Source: an uncultured Acetatifactor sp. (lineage in GTDB: Bacteria > Bacillota > Clostridia > Lachnospirales > Lachnospiraceae). Taken from it: a stretch of 44,964 bases of DNA. Made by a program: the position numbers and the translations under genes. The DNA is taken from positions 1 to 44,964 of the forward strand of contig CAJTOJ010000032.1 of the NCBI GenBank assembly GCA_910577665.1. Reading direction: 5' to 3'. Shown piece after piece: positions 1 through 7,576 of this stretch (position 1 is the first letter of the stretch; every line of letters begins with the position of its first letter). A model generated the notes under the pieces. That model was given only the letters and a program-made list of their open reading frames with translations, made no database searches and had not been told where the DNA came from.

Positions 1-216
1 AAAATAAATCAGATACTTGTTGGTTACTATCACTATTACGGAATCACTGATAACTTCAGGGCGATAGACAGTTTCCGGTATAGAGTTGAAAGAAGCCTGT
101 TTTATTGGCTGAACCGGAGAAGTCAAAAGGTAAGCTACACATGGTCACAATTTGCAGATATGTTGAAAGTTTACCCGTTAGCCCGTCCCCGAATATATGT
201 CAGTATATACGGTTGA
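1..216 (+). CDS. Group II intron reverse transcriptase/maturase, C-terminal fragment
   Basis: This is the last 71 residues of a group II intron-encoded protein; the start lies upstream of the window. The reading frame contains YYGITDNFRAIDSFRYRVER, typical of the maturase (domain X) region where these proteins have a conserved YYG motif and a helical segment. It ends in RPRIYVSIYG, the usual short C-terminal tail. The stop lies about 25 nt before intron domain V, the standard layout. The protein splices the intron RNA and drives retrohoming; activity cannot be judged from this fragment. Confidence 0.85.
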   Translation, partial: KINQILVGYYHYYGITDNFRAIDSFRYRVERSLFYWLNRRSQKVSYTWSQFADMLKVYPLARPRIYVSIYG

Positions 217-313
217 CAGTGTGTACAATTCGTTTTGTAGGGAGCCGGATGCGGGAAAACCGCACGTCCGGTTCAGAGCAGGGGTATGCCCCGTAAGGGG
301 CATATCTACTCAC
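1..313 (+). mobile_element. 3' end of a group II intron
   Basis: The window opens inside a group II intron. After the reverse transcriptase stop at 214-216 comes a 33-nt hairpin at 242-274 with the hallmarks of catalytic domain V: arms GAGCCGGAT and GTCCGGTTC around GCGG-GAAAA-CCGC. Domain VI follows at 276-311, with arms TATGCCCC/GGGGCATA and a probable bulged adenosine on the 3' side. The exon junction is probably just after AC at 312-313. The 5' part of the intron lies outside the window, so it is unknown whether the element is intact. Confidence 0.85.
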
Positions 314-375
314 CAAATTCCCGCCTTTGACTTACACATAAACCAATCGGTTATCACTGTATTATTCTTTCTCCC

Positions 376-588
376 TTACGGGGCATCGTCTGGCACAAGC
401 GTAATCACATCGAAAATATCACGGTTCAATGTTTCGCAAATCTTGATAAGTGTCGGCATGGAGATATGCTGCCCCTTGCCCATGTTGGCGATATGGTTCG
501 TTGTCAAATGCGCCTGGAGCCGCAAATCTTTCTTACTCATGTTCTTGTCGATCAGTGTTTTCCAGAGCGGTTTATAGCTGATTTTCAT
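376..588 (-). CDS. Small XRE-family transcriptional regulator
   Basis: A 70-residue helix-turn-helix protein of the Cro/C1 (XRE) type, the size of stand-alone YozG-like regulators. MSKKDLRLQAHLTTNHIANMGKG is the helix-turn-helix core, and ISMPTLIKICETLNRDIFDVI is the usual helix 4-5 segment. ATG at 588 is preferred because it gives the family's normal N-terminus (MKISYKPLWKTLID) and has GGAA 7 nt upstream. A TTG at 600 would add four residues. It faces the intron, and its target is unknown. The surrounding DNA is AT-rich and remnant-like, so it may be left from a lost mobile region. Confidence 0.85.
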   Translation of the reverse strand: MKISYKPLWKTLIDKNMSKKDLRLQAHLTTNHIANMGKGQHISMPTLIKICETLNRDIFDVITLVPDDAP

Positions 589-652
589 AGACTGTTCCAA
601 CTTTCCGGGCTGGGATCAATAGGAATGGCCCTGGCCCTATGGCCTTTCGACT

Positions 653-681
653 ATTATACAGCCTCCGTTGAGAAAACACAA
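653..681 (-). promoter_or_regulatory. Predicted promoter of the XRE regulator
   Basis: On the minus strand there is TATAAT (653-658), 17 nt downstream of TTGTGT (676-681). Transcription would start about 60 nt upstream of the regulator's start codon. The -10 is consensus and the -35 is weak. Confidence 0.5.
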
Positions 682-752
682 TGCACTGTCGCAATTCTTC
701 TCCAAAAACTGCGGCATACACAACGCATTTGTCTTTACATCAATTTAGGTGT

Positions 753-1060
753 CAAGTGTCCTATGCAATGGAAATGATGAATCATTATGTCAGAGACATG
801 CTTATTCTTATGCTGGAGTGGTATGTGGGCACAAGTCATGACTTTAAGGTTTCCCCGGGGAAATGTGGTAAGTATTAAAAAATATTTACCGGAAAATATA
901 TATGGAAGGTTTAAGGCCACATATTCCAATGCAGATTACGGCAATATGTGGAAAGCGGCATTTGATATGCTTTATCTGTTTGGTGATGTGGCAAGAATCG
1001 TTGCCGCAAAATTGGAGTTTACATATGATGAATCAGAAAAAAGGCATAGAGGAAACATTT
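753..1060 (+). pseudogene. Remnant of an ANT(6)-like aminoglycoside 6-nucleotidyltransferase
   Basis: Two adjacent frames together match the C-terminal part of AadE/ANT(6) proteins. The first (768-878) reads MEMMNHYVRDMLILMLEWYV followed by GTSHDFKVSPGKCGKY and a stop. The second continues as SIKKYLPENIYGRFKATYSN and then DYGNMWKAAFDMLYLFGDVA. The break falls at an A/T run near 876-884, where one missing base accounts for the shift: GKYLKKYLPEN would be restored. The frame is lost again after about 1050. The N-terminal nucleotidyltransferase domain is absent, so no active enzyme is made. The assignment is from remembered family sequence, not a search. Confidence 0.7.
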
Positions 1061-1198
1061 ATAGGGCAAATCGTCTGCACTATCTGATATCATATATCCA
1101 TATCTGCATTTTATCTTTGACATACTCCATATCTTCTTTATTTCTCTACACATTCTTATTTGACACTTATATCGGAGCCACAAAAGGAGAAGGCGAAC

Positions 1199-1226
1199 TT
1201 GTTCGTTTTTTATACTTGTTTATACT
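1199..1226 (+). promoter_or_regulatory. Possible promoter for the zinc-ribbon protein
   Basis: TTGTTC (1199-1204) lies 16 nt before TATACT (1221-1226), about 70 nt upstream of the start at 1297. The surrounding sequence is AT-rich, so chance matches are possible. Confidence 0.35.
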
Positions 1227-1296
1227 TATTTAATTGTATTTTGTACAGATTAGGCGTATGATAACCACAACAACAAGAAAGGCCAGGAGGATTCAC

Positions 1297-1689
1297 ATGT
1301 GGGATAAATTACAACGTCTGTTTTACGGCCGCTATGGTAATGACCGGCTGAACCAGTTTTTGTTTATATGTGCCCTGTTAGGGATGGTACCTTCCTTTTT
1401 CGGGATCCATTTCTTCTATCTGGTGTCTGTTGGGCTGATGGGCTATGCCTATTTCCGTATGTTCAGCAGGAATGTGGGCAGGCGGGCGTCAGAGAACCAG
1501 TGGTACCTGCAAAAAGAGAGGAAAGTCAAGGGACTTTTCCAGAGGAAGAAGCGGGAGTTCGGACAGCGCAAGGACTATCGGATCTACAGATGTCCCAATT
1601 GCAGGCAGAAGCTCAGGGTACCCAGGGGAAAGGGCCATATCGCCATCCGCTGTAGGAAATGTGGCCACGAGTTCATCCGGAACAGTTGA
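1297..1689 (+). CDS. Small membrane protein with C-terminal zinc ribbon
   Basis: A 130-residue protein of unknown function. ATG at 1297 follows AGGAGG (1285-1290) by 6 nt. The N-terminus (MWDKLQRLFYGRYGNDRLNQ) resembles a family common in Clostridia. Two hydrophobic segments follow at about residues 20-50 (FLFICALLGMVPSF, FYLVSVGLMGYAYF), then a very basic stretch. The end carries two CxxC-type knuckles: YRCPNCRQKLRVPRGKGHI and IRCRKCGHEF. The four cysteines should bind one zinc. It is followed by the DUF5685-like and J-domain genes, which may form a functional group. Role unknown. Confidence 0.85.
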   Translation: MWDKLQRLFYGRYGNDRLNQFLFICALLGMVPSFFGIHFFYLVSVGLMGYAYFRMFSRNVGRRASENQWYLQKERKVKGLFQRKKREFGQRKDYRIYRCPNCRQKLRVPRGKGHIAIRCRKCGHEFIRNS

Positions 1690-1807
1690 AAACAGGAAAC
1701 GGGTCTAAACATTCGTGCAGGCTGGAATTTGATCCTGCCAGGCCCATGGAAGGGTAAGCAGGGGCAGGCGGCAGGATATTCCCTGGCAGAAAGGGATTGA
1801 CAGAGTT

Positions 1808-2689
1808 ATGTTCGGATATATTATTATAAATAAAGCGGAGATGAAGTTCAAGGAGTTCGACCTGTATCATGCCTATTACTGTGGCATCTGCCGTGACTTG
1901 AAACGGCGGTATGGCGCTGCAGGGCAGATTTCCTTAAGCTATGATATGACATTCCTGGCCATGCTGCTGACAGGACTCTATGAACCGGAGACCAGAGAGG
2001 GAACCTGTAAATGCCTGGTGCATCCTTTCGAGAGCCATGCTACCCGGAATAATATTTTTACAGAATATGCCGCAGACATGAATGCCCTGTTTGCTTACTA
2101 CAAATGCCAGGACGACTGGCAGGACGAGAAGAAGCTGAGAGGACTGCTCTATGGGAGGGTACTGGAAGGCAGGACAGAAGGACTGCGCAAGAGCTATCGT
2201 GAGAAATGGGGGCGCCTGGGGAAACTGATGCAGGCGTTCAACCAGGCGGAGAGGGATCCTGGTGCCGATATCGATACCCTGGCAGGCCTGTTTGGGCAGG
2301 TGATGGCCGAAATTGTGGCAGTACGCCAGGATGAATGGGAGGAGAACCTAAGAAGGCTGGGTTTCTTTCTGGGCAAGTTTATCTATCTGATGGACGCCTA
2401 TGAAGACATAGAGGAGGATCTGAAGAAAGGAACGCCTAATCCCTTGAAAGAACGATATGCCTGTCCCGGCTTTGAGGAGGAATGCAGGGCCATATTGACC
2501 ATGATGATGTCAGAATGTTGCAGGGAATTCGAGACATTACCCATCCTGGATAATGTGGAGATCCTGCGCAATGTCCTGTATTCCGGGGTCTGGTGCCGTT
2601 ATGGGGCCATCCGGGAGAAGCGCAAAAAAGAGCAGGATGCGGGACAGGGGAAAGAGAAACGGGATGCCGGCAAGAATCACAGGAAGTAA
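1808..2689 (+). CDS. DUF5685-like protein
   Basis: A 293-residue cytoplasmic protein resembling DUF5685, a family of unknown function in Clostridia. The N-terminus has FDLYHAYYCGICRDLKRRYG, whose CxxC pair is characteristic, followed by SLSYDMTFLAMLLTGLYEP and a further conserved CxCxxHP (CKCLVHP). The cysteines and histidine could bind metal. A helical middle contains LGKFIYLMDAYEDIEEDLKK, reminiscent of all-alpha, prenyl-synthase-like folds, but no catalytic role is claimed. The C-terminus is charged and probably disordered. It lies between a zinc-ribbon membrane protein and a J-domain protein on the same strand. The ribosome site before ATG 1808 is weak. Confidence 0.8.
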   Translation: MFGYIIINKAEMKFKEFDLYHAYYCGICRDLKRRYGAAGQISLSYDMTFLAMLLTGLYEPETREGTCKCLVHPFESHATRNNIFTEYAADMNALFAYYKCQDDWQDEKKLRGLLYGRVLEGRTEGLRKSYREKWGRLGKLMQAFNQAERDPGADIDTLAGLFGQVMAEIVAVRQDEWEENLRRLGFFLGKFIYLMDAYEDIEEDLKKGTPNPLKERYACPGFEEECRAILTMMMSECCREFETLPILDNVEILRNVLYSGVWCRYGAIREKRKKEQDAGQGKEKRDAGKNHRK

Positions 2690-2857
2690 TCGCGGCAGGG
2701 GAATCGTGAAGAGGCAGCAACGGCAGAAGATGGGATAACAGGAATGGCAATACACGCTTTAGAAGAAGGGAAGTAAACGGGCAGCAGCAAGGGCATCAGC
2801 CAGTCGGTTTAGGTGCCGGGAAGCAGATTTTAGGACTGTTGCAGGAATGAGGATATT

Positions 2858-3592
2858 ATGTACGATCCATATAGCGTCCTGGGTGTAGGCAGGAATGCCA
2901 CCGAGGAAGAGATCAAAAAAGCATATAAGACATTGAGCCGTAAGTACCATCCGGATGCCAATATCAACAATCCCAACAGGGACCAGGCGGAGGAGAAGTT
3001 CAAGGAGATCCAGGCAGCTTATCAGCAGATTATGAAGGAGAAGACTTCCGGGTACAGCGGTGCCGGGGGCTACGGGGGAAGCAGCCAGGGCGGCAACGGG
3101 TACGGGGGTGCTGGCGGCCAGGGATATGGATCCTTTGGCGGCTTTGGTTACGGTCCGTTCGGATTCGGTGGGTTTGGACAGGGCCAGCAGGAGACGGGGT
3201 ATGAGGAGGATACTTATCTGAGGGCAGCCGGGAATTATATCCGCAACGGATATTACAGGGAAGCCCGCAATACTCTGGACGGTATGGAACAGAATGCCCG
3301 GAATGCCCGCTGGTATTACTATAGTGCCATTGCACATTCCGGCCTGGGCAACAATGTGTCTGCCCTGGATCATGCCAGACAGGCGGTGGCCATGGAACCT
3401 GACAATGGAGGTTACCGCAGTCTGGTGCAGCAGCTGGAGAGCGGCGGAAGCTGGTATGAACGCAGGCAGGCGGCCTATGGGTATCCTTCTATGGGAGACG
3501 GGGGGATGTGCATGAGACTATGCGGCATTCTATGCTGTAATTTCATGTGCTGCGGAAGCGGTTTCGGGATGCCCATGCTGTTGTGCTGCTAA
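2858..3592 (+). CDS. J-domain protein with glycine-rich linker and cysteine-rich tail
   Basis: A 244-residue DnaJ-type co-chaperone. The J domain occupies residues 1-62, with the diagnostic HPD in SRKYHPDANINNPN, which stimulates Hsp70 ATPase. Residues about 65-110 are a Gly/Tyr/Phe-rich linker. Residues about 120-195 look like two TPR-type helical repeats (YLRAAGNYIRNGYYREARNT, YYYSAIAHSGLGNNVSALDH). The last 30 residues hold seven cysteines in CMRLCGILCCNFMCCGSGFG and a terminal LLCC. It lacks the zinc-finger and client domains of canonical DnaJ, so it is a specialised J protein. The client is unknown; the upstream DUF5685 gene is a candidate partner. Confidence 0.88.
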   Translation: MYDPYSVLGVGRNATEEEIKKAYKTLSRKYHPDANINNPNRDQAEEKFKEIQAAYQQIMKEKTSGYSGAGGYGGSSQGGNGYGGAGGQGYGSFGGFGYGPFGFGGFGQGQQETGYEEDTYLRAAGNYIRNGYYREARNTLDGMEQNARNARWYYYSAIAHSGLGNNVSALDHARQAVAMEPDNGGYRSLVQQLESGGSWYERRQAAYGYPSMGDGGMCMRLCGILCCNFMCCGSGFGMPMLLCC

Positions 3593-3627
3593 AGGGTGGA
3601 TGTTGGCATGGAATCTGGATCTGTTAG

Positions 3628-3759
3628 GTTGCTGTTCACTCGGTATTGCCGTGAGGTGTTTTCACGTGCTCTTTGCGTGACAAACCCGAGACTGCGTCGC
3701 GAAATCGCTGTTCTTGCGATTTCTGCGCATCTGTTACTGTGAACGGAGTAAACAGCAAC
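3628..3759 (+). mobile_element. Miniature inverted-repeat element (TTACTGTTCAC family), copy 1
   Basis: About 132 bp bounded by inverted repeats: GTTGCTGTTCACTC at 3628-3641, and the complement of GTTGCTGTTTACTC ending at 3759. The flanks TCTGTTAG and ACTGTCAG match at 6 of 8 positions, consistent with a decayed 8-bp target duplication. The interior (TTTTCACG, CTTTGCGTGACAAACC) is shared in inverted orientation with the copy at 37040-37134. No protein is encoded, so any movement would need a transposase elsewhere. Confidence 0.7.
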
Positions 3760-3801
3760 ACTGTCAGGCTGACGTGTGAGTTGTATATTATTAAAAAAGG
3801 G

Positions 3802-3830
3802 TTGCTTTTTTCCCTATCCATGTTTATAAT
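3802..3830 (+). promoter_or_regulatory. nrdDG promoter
   Basis: TTGCTT (3802-3807), a 17-nt spacer and a consensus TATAAT (3825-3830). Transcription would begin near 3837, giving a leader of about 255 nt before nrdD. That leader contains the two NrdR-like boxes and several short GC-rich hairpins, such as CCGCA/TGCGG near 3915-3930. No known riboswitch class was recognised in it. Confidence 0.75.
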
Positions 3831-3832
3831 AG

Positions 3833-3880
3833 ACACAAGATGTAGATACGAGAAACGTTTTGTGGCACAAGATATAGGAA
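3833..3880 (+). promoter_or_regulatory. Tandem NrdR-like boxes
   Basis: ACACAAGATGTAGATA (3833-3848) and GCACAAGATATAGGAA (3865-3880) resemble the NrdR box consensus acaCwAtATaTwGtgt, matching its 10-nt core at 8 and 9 positions. Their starts are 32 bp apart, three helical turns, the spacing known for paired NrdR boxes. They sit at and just after the predicted transcription start, where NrdR with bound dATP would block nrdDG transcription. The nrdR gene is not in this window. Confidence 0.65.
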
Positions 3881-4094
3881 GTCGTATCGAGTTGGGGACA
3901 GTCTGGACCAGGTCCCGCACAGGATGCGGCTCCCTTTTTGTGTCCGGGACATGGCAACGGATTGTGGCGGGGAATGTGTTTTTGGAGCCCGGTCTGGGAA
4001 TCCTATGGACAACAGTGGTCTGCATTGACGTGTCCCGGAAAAACCAGGTGCATGGGCAGCAGGAAAGTAATATGAGGAATGGAGAGGTGTGGGC

Positions 4095-6221
4095 ATGAAG
4101 ATTCAGAAGAGAGATGGACGTGTGGTTGCTTATGAGGAGGAGAAGATCCTGGCGGCGATCCGCAAGGCCAACAATGAGGTGGAAGAGAAGGACCGGGCGG
4201 ATGAGGGCCTGATGACCGAGATCCTGGATGCAGTGGAGCAGGAAGGGCGGCAGCTCCAGACGGTGGAGCATGTTCAGGACATAATAGAACAGCATCTGGT
4301 GGAACACAACAAATATGTGCTCTCCAAGAAGTATATGGTGTACCGCTACCAGAGAAGTCTCCTTCGGAAATCCAACACCACGGATGAATCGATACTGAAG
4401 CTGATCCGGAATGAGAACAAAGAGCTGGCAGAGGAGAATTCCAACAAGAATACCCGCCTGGCGTCCACCCAGCGGGACTACATTGCCGGGGAGGTGTCCC
4501 GGGATGTGACCAGGCGTATGTTGCTGCCGGAGCATATTTCCATGGCACATGACAATGGGGTGATCCATTTCCATGATGCGGATTATTTCATACAGCCTAT
4601 TTTTAACTGTTGTCTCATCAATATCCAGGATATGCTGGACAATGGCACGTCCATCAACGGCAAGATGATTGAATCGCCCAAAAGCTTCCAGGTGGCCTGT
4701 ACTGTGACCACCCAGATCATTGCAGCGGTGGCCAGCAACCAGTACGGAGGCCAGTCAGTAAACATCAGCCACCTGGGGAAATACCTGCGCAAGAGCCGGG
4801 AAAAATTTACCTCCCAGTTGGAAGAGGAGTTTGGGGACAGCCTAGATGCGGACACCAGGGAAAAAATCGTGGAGCTGCGTCTCCAGGATGAGCTGCGCAG
4901 CGGTGTCCAGACCATCCAGTACCAGATCAATACGCTGATGACCACAAACGGACAATCTCCCTTTGTGACCCTGTTCCTGCATATTGAGGAGAACGATGCG
5001 TATGTGGAGGAGACGGTGCAGATCATCCAGGAGATCCTGCGGCAACGTCTCCAGGGCACCAAGAATGAGAAGGGAGTGTATGTGACCCCGGCCTTCCCTA
5101 AGCTGGTGTATGTGCTGGATGAGAATAACTGTCTGAAGGGTGGGAAATATGATTATGTGACCAGGCTGGCGGCCCAGTGCTCCGCCAGGAGAATGTATCC
5201 GGATTACATTTCCGCCAAGAAGATGCGGGAGAACTACGAGGGCAATGTGTTCTCCTGTATGGGATGCCGTTCCTTCCTCTCACCCTGGAAGGACGAGCAG
5301 GGGAATTATAAGTGGGAAGGCCGTTTCAACCAGGGGGTGGTGAGTCTGAACCTGCCCCAGATCGGTATCCTGGCAGACAAGGATGAAGGAACCTTCTGGA
5401 AGCTTCTGGACGAACGTCTGGAGTTGTGCTATGAGGCGCTGATGTGCCGGCATAAGGCCCTTTTGGGCACCGTGTCCGATGTGAGTCCCATACACTGGCA
5501 GTATGGGGCTGTGGCACGCCTGAAGAGGGGAGAGAAAATAGATAAGCTGCTCAAAGGCGGCTATTCCACTATGTCCCTGGGCTATATCGGTCTCTATGAA
5601 CTGACTTATCTGATGAAAGGCTGTAGCCATACCCAAGAGCCGGGGAAGGAATTCGCCCTGCGGGTTATGGACCACTTGCGGGATGCAGCAGCCCGCTGGA
5701 AGGAGGAGACGGGGATCGGCTTCAGCCTCTATGGGACGCCGGCAGAATCCCTCTGTTATCGTTTTGCCAGGATAGACCGGGAAAAATACGGGGATATTCC
5801 AAATGTGACAGACAAGGGATATTATACAAACTCTTACCATGTGGATGTGAGGGAACCCATGGATGCTTTTGCCAAGTTCACCTTTGAGAGCGAATTCCAG
5901 CACAAGTCCCTGGGAGGAGCCATCTCCTACGTGGAGGTGCCCAGCCTGCTCCACAATGTGGAAGCTATAGAAGAGGTGATCCGTTTCATCTACGAAAATA
6001 TCCAGTATGGGGAATTCAACACCAAGTCTGATTACTGCCATGTGTGCGGGTATGACGGAGAAATAATGGTAAATGACGACAATGAATGGGAGTGCCCGCA
6101 GTGCCATAATAAGGATCACGCCAAGATGAATGTGACCAGAAGGACCTGTGGCTATCTGGGCGAGAACTTCTGGAATTCAGGCAAAACAAAAGAAATCAAG
6201 GCCAGGGTACTGCATCTATGA
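4095..6221 (+). CDS. nrdD: Anaerobic ribonucleoside-triphosphate reductase (class III, large subunit)
   Basis: A 708-residue glycyl-radical enzyme that reduces ribonucleoside triphosphates to deoxy forms without oxygen. An N-terminal ATP-cone (residues about 1-90, MKIQKRDGRVVAYEEEKILA) provides allosteric control. The catalytic barrel includes CTVTTQIIAAVASNQYGG and FSCMGCRSFLSPW. Near the C-terminus are a four-cysteine zinc site (CHVCG, CPQCH) and the radical site RRTCGYLG, with the glycine at about residue 686. ATG 4095 is chosen over GTG 4089 because GGAGAGG ends 7 nt before it. It overlaps nrdG by 4 nt and lies behind NrdR-like boxes. Confidence 0.97.
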   Translation: MKIQKRDGRVVAYEEEKILAAIRKANNEVEEKDRADEGLMTEILDAVEQEGRQLQTVEHVQDIIEQHLVEHNKYVLSKKYMVYRYQRSLLRKSNTTDESILKLIRNENKELAEENSNKNTRLASTQRDYIAGEVSRDVTRRMLLPEHISMAHDNGVIHFHDADYFIQPIFNCCLINIQDMLDNGTSINGKMIESPKSFQVACTVTTQIIAAVASNQYGGQSVNISHLGKYLRKSREKFTSQLEEEFGDSLDADTREKIVELRLQDELRSGVQTIQYQINTLMTTNGQSPFVTLFLHIEENDAYVEETVQIIQEILRQRLQGTKNEKGVYVTPAFPKLVYVLDENNCLKGGKYDYVTRLAAQCSARRMYPDYISAKKMRENYEGNVFSCMGCRSFLSPWKDEQGNYKWEGRFNQGVVSLNLPQIGILADKDEGTFWKLLDERLELCYEALMCRHKALLGTVSDVSPIHWQYGAVARLKRGEKIDKLLKGGYSTMSLGYIGLYELTYLMKGCSHTQEPGKEFALRVMDHLRDAAARWKEETGIGFSLYGTPAESLCYRFARIDREKYGDIPNVTDKGYYTNSYHVDVREPMDAFAKFTFESEFQHKSLGGAISYVEVPSLLHNVEAIEEVIRFIYENIQYGEFNTKSDYCHVCGYDGEIMVNDDNEWECPQCHNKDHAKMNVTRRTCGYLGENFWNSGKTKEIKARVLHL

Positions 6222-6790
6222 ACTATGCGGCGATCAAGAAGACGGATGTGGCAAACGGACCAGGCATCCGGGTGTCTTTGTTTGTCAGCGGCTGTACCCA
6301 TGGCTGTAAGGGATGTTTTAACAGAGAGGCCTGGGACTTTAAGTATGGGCAGGTCTACACAAAAAAGACGCAGGAAGAGATCCTTAAGGCCCTGGTTCCG
6401 TCTTATATCCGGGGGCTAAGTGTTCTGGGCGGAGAACCCATGGAACCGGCAAACCGGGGTACCGTGCTGGAACTGCTGCGGGAAGTGCGCAGATGCTATC
6501 CGGAGAAAGACATCTGGTGTTATACAGGTTATGACTATGAGAAAGATCTGCTCAGATGGGCAAAAAAAGAGCAGGCAGGCATCCCACCGGGCGGAGGGCA
6601 GACAGAAAGCACAGAGAGTAAGGCATCGGCAGTGGCAGAACTTCTAGAGCTGATAGATGTGCTGGTAGACGGGGAGTTCGTGGAGGAGAGGAAGGACCTG
6701 CGGCTGGCGTTCAGGGGATCCGGGAACCAGCGGCTCATTGATGTACAGGCTTCCCTGAAACAGGGCAGGGTGGTCTGTCTGGAGCTGTGA
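6218..6790 (+). CDS. nrdG: Anaerobic ribonucleotide reductase activating protein (radical SAM)
   Basis: A 190-residue activase that uses S-adenosylmethionine and a [4Fe-4S] cluster to form the glycyl radical on NrdD. The cluster motif CTHGCKGC (CxxxCxxC) is in SGCTHGCKGCFNREAWDF, followed by the SAM-binding GGEP in LSVLGGEPMEP. The start codon overlaps the nrdD stop (ATGA), indicating translational coupling. Residues about 120-140 form a Gly/Ser/Thr-rich insertion (PPGGGQTESTESKAS) that makes it slightly longer than many NrdG proteins. No terminator is visible in the 20 nt before the next gene, so read-through into the regulator gene is possible. Confidence 0.96.
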   Translation: MNYAAIKKTDVANGPGIRVSLFVSGCTHGCKGCFNREAWDFKYGQVYTKKTQEEILKALVPSYIRGLSVLGGEPMEPANRGTVLELLREVRRCYPEKDIWCYTGYDYEKDLLRWAKKEQAGIPPGGGQTESTESKASAVAELLELIDVLVDGEFVEERKDLRLAFRGSGNQRLIDVQASLKQGRVVCLEL

Positions 6791-6810
6791 CAGGGGAGTA
6801 GAGACAGGAA

Positions 6811-7485
6811 ATGGGCGATACAATCTACAGGATTCTGATTATTGAAGATGATGAAAATACAGCCAAGTATATCCAGACATGTCTGCGCATGGGTCCATAC
6901 CAGAGTGAAGTCTGCGAGAACGGATGTACGGCAGTGGACTTGCTGTCTGAGCGGCGGTTTGACCTGATACTGCTGGATGTCATGCTTCCCGGCATGGATG
7001 GATTTGAGGTGCAGGAGCGCATTAAGGAAAAGGATATACCGATTATCTTCCTAACGGCCATGCAGGATGTATCTGACAAGGTTCGCGGCCTGAAGGCGGG
7101 TGCGGAGGATTACATTGCGAAGCCTTTCGAGGTAATGGAACTGCTGGCAAGGGTTGAAGTGGTGCTGCGCAGGCGCCACAAGGCGGACACGGACAGGAAA
7201 CTTACCTACGAAGACATAGAAATTGATATCGAGAAACATATCGTGCTGAAGAATGGCGTATTTGTAGCTGTTTCCCCAAAAGAATTCGAAGTGTTGTGCT
7301 ATTTTGTAAAAAGCCAGGATGTCGTCATATCCAGGGAAAGATTGCTGGCTGATCTGTGGGATATTCATTTTCAAGGAGAGAGCCGGACGGTTGACACCCA
7401 CGTGCAGCAGGTTCGGCGAAAGCTGGAGCTAAAGGATAAGCTGCTGGCCATACCTAAGTATGGCTACAAACTGGTACCGGAATGA
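6811..7485 (+). CDS. OmpR/PhoB-family response regulator
   Basis: A 224-residue DNA-binding response regulator. The receiver domain has acidic residues at DDE 13-15, phospho-acceptor Asp 56 in LILLDVMLPGMDGFE, a switch Thr in FLTAMQ and the conserved Lys in YIAKPF. The winged-helix output domain (residues about 130-224) ends in SRTVDTHVQQVRRKLELKDK and GYKLVPE, as expected for OmpR-type recognition helices. It is the first gene of a block with a histidine kinase and an ABC-2 transporter and probably controls them. Target unknown. A hairpin repeat fills the 91-nt gap to the kinase gene. Confidence 0.95.
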   Translation: MGDTIYRILIIEDDENTAKYIQTCLRMGPYQSEVCENGCTAVDLLSERRFDLILLDVMLPGMDGFEVQERIKEKDIPIIFLTAMQDVSDKVRGLKAGAEDYIAKPFEVMELLARVEVVLRRRHKADTDRKLTYEDIEIDIEKHIVLKNGVFVAVSPKEFEVLCYFVKSQDVVISRERLLADLWDIHFQGESRTVDTHVQQVRRKLELKDKLLAIPKYGYKLVPE

Positions 7486-7540
7486 AATGCTGAAAAAATG
7501 GCTTGACGGGAAGTCGGAATAGCAACGCGCCAATGCGGAA

Positions 7541-7573
7541 TGATATGCACGCTGAAGCGCGCAAAGGGGTATA
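7541..7573 (+). repeat. UGAA-loop hairpin repeat in front of the kinase gene
   Basis: TGATATGCACGCTGAAGCGC followed by GCAAAGGGGTATAA. It is a short hairpin (CGC-TGAA-GCG) then a G-rich tract and TATAA, ending 3 nt before the GTG start. Similar copies lie at 13133-13192 and 17667-17760. The G-rich tract (AAAGGGG) may act as the ribosome binding site. Confidence 0.7.
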
Positions 7574-7576
7574 AGC

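Noticed and set aside
787..1233. 148-codon frame read as an intact gene
   Set aside because: Its middle is the frameshifted part of the ANT(6)-like remnant, and its two ends are unrelated sequence.
3831..4094. Cobalamin or other known riboswitch in the nrdD leader
   Set aside because: Hairpins exist but no conserved core of a known riboswitch class was recognised.
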